DNA from: Oscillospiraceae bacterium
Lineage (GTDB): Bacteria; Bacillota; Clostridia; Oscillospirales; Oscillospiraceae
DNA: 11,015 nt
Assembly: GCA_017458885.1 (NCBI GenBank)
Contig: JAFSZQ010000077.1
Coordinates: forward strand, 1 to 11,015
Direction: 5' to 3'
How positions within the stretch are numbered: position 1 is the stretch's first letter; every line of letters begins with the position of its first letter. A program made the position numbers and the translations under genes. Under the pieces are notes generated by a model, which did not search any database, had not been told where the DNA came from, and saw only the letters and a program-made list of their open reading frames with translations. This document shows positions 6,304-11,015 of this stretch, one piece after another.

Positions 6304-6922
6304 CTCGTTCTCCTCCTTTTTCCGTTTCGCAATATGCCGTGAGCAGCGCCAAAAGCCGCTCCCTGCCGTCGCCCTTCTCCGCCGAGAACGGGACGAGCGT
6401 CTCGTCCTCCGCCATCTCCAGCGTCTCGCGGATGCGCGCGAGATTTGGCTCGATCTCGCTTTTTTTGAGCTTGTCCAGCTTGTTCGCCACCACGACCACC
6501 GGACAGCCGCCGCGCCGGAAATAGTCGTGCATCGTCACGTCGTCCGCCGTCGGCTTGTGCCGCGCGTCCACGATCAGCACGCCGAGGTCGATCAGCCCGC
6601 TCGTCCCGAAATACGCCTCCATCAGCTTGCCCCAGCGGTCGCGCTCCGCCTTGGAGACCTTGGCGTAGCCGTAGCCGGGGAGATCGACGAGGTAGAGCCT
6701 GCCGTCGATGTCGAAGTAGTTGATCTGCGTCGTCTTCCCGGGCGACGCGCCGACGCGGGCAAAATTCTTCCGGTTCAGCAACCGGTTGATGACCGACGAC
6801 TTCCCCACGTTCGAGCGCCCCGCGAACGCGACCTGCCTGCGCCCGTCGCGCAGGAACTGCCGTGGCGACGCGGCGGAGAGCACGAACGCCGCCCTGTTGA
6901 AATTGACCGCCATCGCCGTCAC
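6236..6922 (-). CDS. engB: Ribosome biogenesis GTP-binding protein EngB/YsxC
   Basis: 228 residues counted from the GTG at 6922. A TRAFAC-class GTPase needed for late 50S ribosome assembly. G1 is GRSNVGKSS (35-43), with Thr64-Thr65 after PGK as switch I, G3 DLPGYG (80-85), G4 NKLD (147-150) and G5 SAEKG (180-184). [17 protein letters not shown] (118-134) is also typical. The start is ambiguous: GTG (6920-6922) overlaps the lon stop as GTGA, while ATG (6911-6913, giving [10 protein letters not shown]) has GGGTG 8 nt upstream and fits the family's usual beginning. Known EngB proteins mostly end near residue 195-200. Here residues from about 207 to 228 are read through the pyrH start in another frame, and [21 protein letters not shown] looks non-conserved. 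Lon-engB is a common Firmicutes pairing. Confidence 0.95.
   Translation of the reverse strand: MTAMAVNFNRAAFVLSAASPRQFLRDGRRQVAFAGRSNVGKSSVINRLLNRKNFARVGASPGKTTQINYFDIDGRLYLVDLPGYGYAKVSKAERDRWGKLMEAYFGTSGLIDLGVLIVDARHKPTADDVTMHDYFRRGGCPVVVVANKLDKLKKSEIEPNLARIRETLEMAEDETLVPFSAEKGDGRERLLALLTAYCETEKGGERDGGTEVSAHPAQDQRRGAGGGA
6312..6318 (-). promoter_or_regulatory. pyrH ribosome binding site within the engB reading frame
   Basis: Minus-strand AAGGAGG, 8 nt before the pyrH ATG. In the engB frame it is read as part of the Glu-Lys-Gly-Gly-Glu-Arg stretch. Ribosomes finishing engB must pass over this site and 68 nt into pyrH before stopping. Confidence 0.85.
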
Positions 6923-9312
6923 ACCCGCAGCGCCGGCGCGAGCGGAAATTCCGCCGCGTCGAGGAACGCATCCAGCTTCTGTGCGCCCGCCGCCTCCGGC
7001 AGCGCGAGCGCCTCGGCGAACACGGCGTCCACCGTCTCCGCCGTCACAAAGCGCAGTTTTTCGCGCACACGCGGGTCGATCTCGTCCAGATCCTTCTCAT
7101 TTTCCTTGGGGATGACGACCGTATGTATCCCCGCGCGCAGCGCCGCCATCGTCTTTTCGCGCAAGCCGCCGATGGGCAGCACCCGCCCGCGGAGCGTCAC
7201 CTCGCCCGTCATGGCGACGTCGCGGCGCACGGGGCGCCCCGGCAGCGCCGAGAGCATCGCCGTCGCGACGGCGACCCCCGCCGACGGCCCATCCTTCGGC
7301 GTCGCGCCGTCGGGGAAATGGACGTGGATGTCCTTCGTCTTGTAAAAATCCGCTGCAATGCCCAGCTCTCGCGCGCGGGCGCGCAAAAACGAGAGCGCGG
7401 CATGGCAGCTCTCGCGCATCACGTCGCCGAGGTTGCCCGTCAGCTCCAGCTTGCCGCTGCCGTCCATGACGTTCGCCTCCACGTTCAGCAGCTCGCCGCC
7501 CGCGCTCGTCCATGCGAGCCCGTTCACCACGCCCACAAGGTCGCGCTTCGGCGCTCTGTCGCGCAGACAGCGCGGCGCGCCGAGATAGCCGGAGAGGTTT
7601 TCTTCTGTAACGGTAATATGCTTTACAGTCCCATCGTTCAGCGCCATTGCCGCCTTACGGCAGAGCTTTGCGAGCTGGCGCTCCAGCTCGCGCACGCCGC
7701 TCTCGCGCGTGTAGCCGGAAATGACCGCGCGCAGCGCGCGCTCGTCGATGCGCAGCGCCGGCTTTGGGAGCGCGTGCGCGGCGCGCTGCTTTGGCAGCAG
7801 GTGGCGCAGCGCGATCTGCACCTTCTCCTCGTCCGTGTAGCTGGGCAGCTCGATGACCTCCATGCGGTCGAGCAGCGCGCGCGGGATGGTGTCCGTCGTG
7901 TTCGCGGTCATGAGGAACAAAACGCGCGAGAGGTCGAGCGGTATTTCCAGATAGTGATCGCGGAAGGCGTGGTTCTGCGCGGCGTCCAGCACCTCGAGCA
8001 GCGCCGAGGCGGGGTCGCCGCGGTGATCCGCGCCGAGCTTATCCACCTCGTCGAGCACGAGCAGGGGGTTCATCGACCCGCTGCGCCCGATCGCCTCCAC
8101 GATGCGCCCCGGCATCGCGCCGACGTAGGTCTTGCGGTGCCCGCGGATATCCGCCTCGTCTCGCACGCCGCCGAGCGAGAGCCGCGCGACCTTGCGGTTC
8201 GTCGCCTTCGCCACCGAGAGCGCGACGCTCGTCTTCCCCACGCCCGGGGGCCCCACGAGGCAGAGCGCCTGACCCCGCGCGTCCGGTTTTCTCGCGCGCA
8301 CGGCGATGAACTCCAACACGCGCTCTTTGACCTTTTCCATGCCGAAGTGGTCGCGCTCCAATATTTTACGCGCGGCGACGACGTCGGCGCGCTCCTTGGT
8401 GAAGCGGTTCCACGGCAGCTCGAGCACGGTGTCGAGGTAGGCGCGCAGGACGGACGCCTCCGCGCTGCCGAATTGCTGCTTCGAGAGGCGCCCGACGTCC
8501 TTGAGCAGCTTCTTCTCTGTCTCCTCCGGCAAGCGCAGGGCGAGGATACGGTCGCGGTAGGCGTCCAGCTCCTCGCCGTCCTCGCCCTCGCCCAGCTCGT
8601 GCTGCAGCACCTTGATCTGCTCGCGCAGGATGAAGTCGCGGTGGATGCGCCCCATGCGGCCGCGCGCCTTGCCCTCGATCTCCTGCTCCAGCGCGACGAC
8701 CTCCGTCTCGCGCAGCAGTATCTCGTTGACGAGCCGCAGGCGCGGCAGTGGGCGCAGCTCCTCCAGCACGATCATCTTGTCCTGATAGCGCAGGCTCGCG
8801 TGGTGCGCGATGAGGTCGGCAAGGCGCGCCGGATCGCGGGTGTTGAACGCCTCCGCCAGCGCCTCCGCGCTCACGTTCCGCGTCAGCTCGACGTAGCCGC
8901 CGAAGCTCGCGCAGGTCTGGCGCACCAGCGCCTCCGTCCGCGCGCCGCCGCGCGCCGGCTCCGGCTCGTCCAGCAGCTCGACCTGCGCCTGTAAAAACGG
9001 CTCCTTCTGCCACAGGCGGCGCAGACGCGCGCGCTGCACGCCCTCGACAACGATGCGCAGGGCGTCCTCGCTGACGCGCAGCGCCTGCGTCACGCGCACC
9101 AGCGTGCCGACGGCGTAGAGGTCGCCCAGCGACGGCGTATCGACGAGCAGCTCGCGCTGCGTGACGGCGAACAGCTCGCGTCCCGTCTCCATCGCCCGCT
9201 CCAGCGCGCGGATGGAGAGCGTCCGCTCCAGATCGAGGCTGACGGTCGTGTTCGGATAGACCACCAGCCCCCGCAGAGCGAGGGCCGGTATGTTTCTTGT
9301 CACAGGTTCCAT
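6919..9312 (-). CDS. lon: ATP-dependent protease Lon, endopeptidase La
   Basis: 797 residues, a full-length LonA protein. It unfolds and degrades damaged and regulatory proteins in the cytosol as a hexamer. The N-terminal LON substrate-binding domain (about 1-200, starting [20 protein letters not shown]) is followed by a coiled-coil region ([34 protein letters not shown]). The AAA+ module has Walker A GPPGVGKT with Lys360, Walker [12 protein letters not shown] with Asp421-Glu422, and sensor-1 FLMTANTTD. The C-terminal protease domain has the Ser-Lys dyad: Ser677 in [11 protein letters not shown] and Lys720 in [14 protein letters not shown], 43 residues apart, the same spacing as in E. coli Lon. 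The ATG at 9312 has AGGAG (9321-9325) 8 nt upstream. It is preceded by an unusual hairpin-rich gap after clpX and followed by engB with an overlap or near-overlap. Confidence 0.98.
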   Translation of the reverse strand: MEPVTRNIPALALRGLVVYPNTTVSLDLERTLSIRALERAMETGRELFAVTQRELLVDTPSLGDLYAVGTLVRVTQALRVSEDALRIVVEGVQRARLRRLWQKEPFLQAQVELLDEPEPARGGARTEALVRQTCASFGGYVELTRNVSAEALAEAFNTRDPARLADLIAHHASLRYQDKMIVLEELRPLPRLRLVNEILLRETEVVALEQEIEGKARGRMGRIHRDFILREQIKVLQHELGEGEDGEELDAYRDRILALRLPEETEKKLLKDVGRLSKQQFGSAEASVLRAYLDTVLELPWNRFTKERADVVAARKILERDHFGMEKVKERVLEFIAVRARKPDARGQALCLVGPPGVGKTSVALSVAKATNRKVARLSLGGVRDEADIRGHRKTYVGAMPGRIVEAIGRSGSMNPLLVLDEVDKLGADHRGDPASALLEVLDAAQNHAFRDHYLEIPLDLSRVLFLMTANTTDTIPRALLDRMEVIELPSYTDEEKVQIALRHLLPKQRAAHALPKPALRIDERALRAVISGYTRESGVRELERQLAKLCRKAAMALNDGTVKHITVTEENLSGYLGAPRCLRDRAPKRDLVGVVNGLAWTSAGGELLNVEANVMDGSGKLELTGNLGDVMRESCHAALSFLRARARELGIAADFYKTKDIHVHFPDGATPKDGPSAGVAVATAMLSALPGRPVRRDVAMTGEVTLRGRVLPIGGLREKTMAALRAGIHTVVIPKENEKDLDEIDPRVREKLRFVTAETVDAVFAEALALPEAAGAQKLDAFLDAAEFPLAPALRV

Positions 9313-9340
9313 CGAAAAAGCTCCTGATGATGGGTAAATC

Positions 9341-9368
9341 GGTCAAACGGCTTTGCAGGCGTTTGACC
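9341..9368. repeat. 9-bp inverted repeat upstream of lon with GGTCAAA heptads
   Basis: Arms GGTCAAACG (9341-9349) and CGTTTGACC (9360-9368) are perfect complements around a 10-base centre. The outer 7 bases of each arm, GGTCAAA, equal the half-site of the CtsR stress repressor. CtsR sites are tandem direct heptads with a 3-base gap, however, while these are inverted and 14 bases apart between heptads. The repeat lies about 30-60 bases before the lon ATG. I see no clear promoter beside it. Confidence 0.5.
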
Positions 9369-9424
9369 ACAGCCAAATTTCGCGGTTGCCGCGCAAGCGG
9401 CGAGCGAAATGGCGATCCATCTGT

Positions 9425-9453
9425 CTTGAAAATCGGCAAAGCCGATTTTCAAG
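9425..9453 (-). repeat. Perfect 13-bp hairpin overlapping the clpX stop codon
   Basis: CTTGAAAATCGGC (9425-9437) and GCCGATTTTCAAG (9441-9453) with a 3-base loop (9438-9440). The clpX TGA (9449-9451) lies in the upstream arm, so the final Ser codon and stop are part of the palindrome. On the minus strand it is followed by ACAGATGG, not a U-run. It is the strongest secondary structure in the gap and may stabilise the clpX 3' end or mark the edge of an inserted repeat. Confidence 0.75.
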
Positions 9454-10756
9454 AAGCGGAATCGTATTCCGGCGGCTCGAGCCGCGTGGTCTTGTTCTGC
9501 TCCGGCTCCTCCGGTTCCTCGCCGCTGCGGTAGGAAAGCTCGGGCGGCGCGGCGTTTTCGACGCACGCCCTCGTCACCGTGACGCGCTCGATGCGCCGGT
9601 TGGACGGGAGCTCGTACATCACGGGCAGGAGCACCTGCTCCATCACGGCGCGCAGACCGCGCGCGCCGATGTTGCGCGCGATCGCCTTGTCCGCGACCGC
9701 CTCCAGCGCGTCCTTCTCCAGCACGAGCTCCGCGCTGTCGTAGGAAAAGAGCTTGCGGTACTGCTTGACCAGCGCGTTTTTCGGCTCGGTCAGGATGCGC
9801 ACCAGATCGTCGCGCGTCAGCGCGTCGAGCGCGGTGATGACGGGCAGACGCCCCACCAGCTCGGGGATCAGCCCGAACTTGAGCACGTCGTGCGGCTGCA
9901 CCTCGCGCAAAATCTTGCTGCCGTCCCGCTCCTTCTTCGACTCCACGACCGCCTCGAAGCCCATGCTCTTGCGGTCGAGGCGGTTCTCGATGATCTTGTC
10001 GATGCCGTCGAACGCGCCGCCGCAGATGAAGAGGATGTTGCGCGTGTCGATCTGGATGAACTCCTGATGCGGATGCTTGCGCCCGCCCTGCGGCGGGACG
10101 TTCGCGACCGTTCCCTCGACGATCTTGAGCAGCGCCTGCTGCACGCCCTCGCCGGAGACGTCGCGCGTGATGGAGGTGTTCTCGCTCTTGCGGGCGATCT
10201 TGTCAATCTCGTCGACGTAGATGATGCCGCGCTCGGCGAGCTCCACGTCGTAGTCCGCCGCCTGCAAAAGCCGCAGCAGGATGTTCTCCACGTCGTCGCC
10301 GACGTAGCCCGCCTCGGTCAGCGTGGTCGCGTCCGCGATGGCGAACGGCACCTTCAGGATACGCGCGAGCGTCTGGGCGAACAGCGTCTTGCCCGAGCCG
10401 GTGGGGCCGAGCATCAGAATGTTGCTCTTTTGCAGCTCCACGTCGTCCCCGCCGCCGAAGAAAATGCGCTTATAGTGGTTGTACACCGACACGGACAGCG
10501 CGACCTTCGCCGCGTCCTGCCCGATGATATACTGATCGAGCACGTCGTGGATCTCCCGCGGCGTGGGCAGCTCCTGCATATCGGCGGGCTTTTCCGTACG
10601 CATGTCGTAGCCGTCCTGCAGGATATCGCGGCACAGATTGACGCACTCGTCGCAGATCCGCACCCCGCCGGGGCCCTGGATCATGCGGTGTACCTCCCGC
10701 TCCTGCTTGCCGCAGAACGAGCAGCGCAGGCTTCGTTTATTGTTGCTTTCGCTCAT
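9449..10756 (-). CDS. clpX: ATP-dependent Clp protease ATP-binding subunit ClpX
   Basis: 435 residues, slightly long because of an acidic, polar tail (about 408-435, [20 protein letters not shown]). It is a hexameric AAA+ unfoldase that feeds substrates to ClpP. The N-terminal zinc-binding domain has Cys12, Cys15, Cys35 and Cys38 (CSFC...CDEC). Walker A is GPTGSGKT (117-124, Lys123); pore-1 loop GYVG (150-153); Walker B IIYVDEID (178-185); the RKH loop is RKH 226-228; the sensor-2 region has [13 protein letters not shown]. The ClpP-docking loop, IGF in well-studied ClpX, reads MGF (265-267). The ATG at 10756 is preceded by AGGG at 8 nt. It follows clpP by 19 bp, so the two subunits of the protease are probably co-transcribed. 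The stop codon lies in a hairpin. Confidence 0.98.
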   Translation of the reverse strand: MSESNNKRSLRCSFCGKQEREVHRMIQGPGGVRICDECVNLCRDILQDGYDMRTEKPADMQELPTPREIHDVLDQYIIGQDAAKVALSVSVYNHYKRIFFGGGDDVELQKSNILMLGPTGSGKTLFAQTLARILKVPFAIADATTLTEAGYVGDDVENILLRLLQAADYDVELAERGIIYVDEIDKIARKSENTSITRDVSGEGVQQALLKIVEGTVANVPPQGGRKHPHQEFIQIDTRNILFICGGAFDGIDKIIENRLDRKSMGFEAVVESKKERDGSKILREVQPHDVLKFGLIPELVGRLPVITALDALTRDDLVRILTEPKNALVKQYRKLFSYDSAELVLEKDALEAVADKAIARNIGARGLRAVMEQVLLPVMYELPSNRRIERVTVTRACVENAAPPELSYRSGEEPEEPEQNKTTRLEPPEYDSAS

Positions 10757-10775
10757 GGGTCATGCCCTGCCTTTT

Positions 10776-11015
10776 TTACCGTTTATAGATGACCTTGTCG
10801 ATCAGGCCGTATTCCTTCGCCTGCTCGGCGGTCATGAAGTTGTCGCGCTCACAGTCGGCGCGGACGACCTCGTAGTCCTTGCCGCAGTTGTCAGCGAGGA
10901 TATGCGTGAGCTTTTCCTTCAGCTCCAGCATACGCTTGGCGTGGATCTCGATATCCGTCGCCTGGCCCTGGAAGCCGCCGAGGGGCTGGTGGATCATGAT
11001 CTCGGAGTTGGGCAG
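10776..11015 (-). CDS. clpP: ATP-dependent Clp protease proteolytic subunit ClpP, C-terminal part (cut by window edge)
   Basis: The last 79 codons and the TAA are present; the gene continues past the right edge, so no start is visible. The fragment opens [20 protein letters not shown], which carries the catalytic His in MIHQPLGG, continues with the helix [15 protein letters not shown], and has [21 protein letters not shown], which holds the catalytic Asp of the triad in ERDNF. The catalytic Ser lies outside the window. ClpP forms the 14-subunit peptidase chamber used by ClpX. The protein ends soon after the conserved IDKV, without the longer charged tail seen in some homologues. It lies 19 bp upstream of clpX in the same direction. 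Confidence 0.97.
   Translation of the reverse strand: MPNSEIMIHQPLGGFQGQATDIEIHAKRMLELKEKLTHILADNCGKDYEVVRADCERDNFMTAEQAKEYGLIDKVIYKR

Larger units (their letters stand above)
9341..9453 (-). repeat. Hairpin-rich element filling the clpX-lon gap (candidate dispersed palindromic repeat)
   Basis: Nearly the whole gap is made of inverted repeats: 9425-9453 (13-bp perfect arms), 9409-9420 (ATGG-CGAT-CCAT), a nested stem at 9372-9413 (GCCA, a 2-nt bulge and TTTCGC pairing with GCGAAATGGC, enclosing GCCGC-gcaa-GCGGC), and 9341-9368 (9-bp arms). No hairpin is followed by a U-run, so none is a standard terminator. I see no second copy in this window. The layout resembles REP-type or other small palindromic intergenic repeats, or an mRNA element that separates clpX and lon expression; which of these it is cannot be decided here. 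Confidence 0.6.

Noticed and set aside
6236..6305. Assembly frameshift as the sole cause of the long engB tail
   Set aside because: Both engB and pyrH retain intact conserved cores and the pyrH start has a perfect ribosome binding site. An error near the engB end remains possible but nothing in the sequence shows it.
7123..8994. Long plus-strand open frame (623 codons) antisense to lon
   Set aside because: Its protein is Arg/Leu/Ala/His-rich with no recognisable domain. It mirrors lon codons and is explained by GC-rich third positions. Lon on the other strand has complete catalytic motifs.
9341..9413. CRISPR-like array in the clpX-lon gap
   Set aside because: The repeats are inverted, differ from each other and have no regular spacers.
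9425..9453. Intrinsic terminator after clpX
   Set aside because: The hairpin is strong but is followed by ACAGATGG rather than a U-run, and its stem is only moderately GC-rich at the base.
9353..10792. Long plus-strand open frame (479 codons) antisense to clpX
   Set aside because: Same compositional artefact: no family signature, no ribosome binding site, and it covers a well-conserved clpX.

Overview
The window is GC-rich and almost fully coding. It holds ten genes, two of them cut by the window edges, and looks like a housekeeping region of a low-abundance-AT, high-GC member of the Firmicutes, probably Clostridia/Eubacteriales (inference). The reasons are the run clpP-clpX-lon-engB, the frr-uppS-cdsA order, strong AGGAGG-type ribosome binding sites, sigmaA-like promoters with 17-bp spacers, a bactofilin of the kind seen in Gram-positives, and a methionine pair using O-acetylhomoserine. 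I see no phage, transposase, CRISPR, tRNA or rRNA sequence.

Layout, read along the minus strand from the right edge: clpP (3' part) - clpX - lon - engB - pyrH - an AT3-family membrane acyltransferase. From lon onward the genes are overlapped or nearly so (lon/engB GTGA or a 5-bp gap, engB/pyrH 68-bp overlap, pyrH/acyltransferase ATGA), so they read as one transcription unit. It ends at a symmetric hairpin terminator (4513-4548). A lone plus-strand bactofilin gene (3872-4504) converges on the same terminator. The bactofilin gene is divergent from a minus-strand methionine operon, metY-metA (3692 to 1474), with back-to-back promoters between 3725 and 3809. A further minus-strand operon, frr-uppS-cdsA, starts from its own promoter (1437-1465) just downstream of metA.

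How the genes work together: ClpP/ClpX and Lon are the ATP-dependent cytosolic proteases; EngB is a ribosome-assembly GTPase; PyrH makes UDP; Frr recycles ribosomes; UppS and CdsA make the undecaprenyl carrier precursor and CDP-diacylglycerol for envelope synthesis. MetA carries Glu at position 111, the residue linked to acetyl-CoA use, and MetY next to it would turn O-acetylhomoserine plus sulfide into homocysteine. The pair is therefore internally consistent as a direct-sulfhydrylation route.

Most of the window is ordinary. The points worth a second look are: a 136-bp clpX-lon gap packed with hairpins, one of which contains the clpX stop codon; the separation of pyrH from frr, commonly neighbours in Firmicutes, by an acyltransferase, a bactofilin and the methionine pair; the long engB/pyrH overlap; and the coupling of an envelope acyltransferase to pyrH. 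I found no convincing new multi-gene system. No stretch longer than 300 bases lacks a gene; the longest gap is the 179-bp divergent region at 3693-3871.
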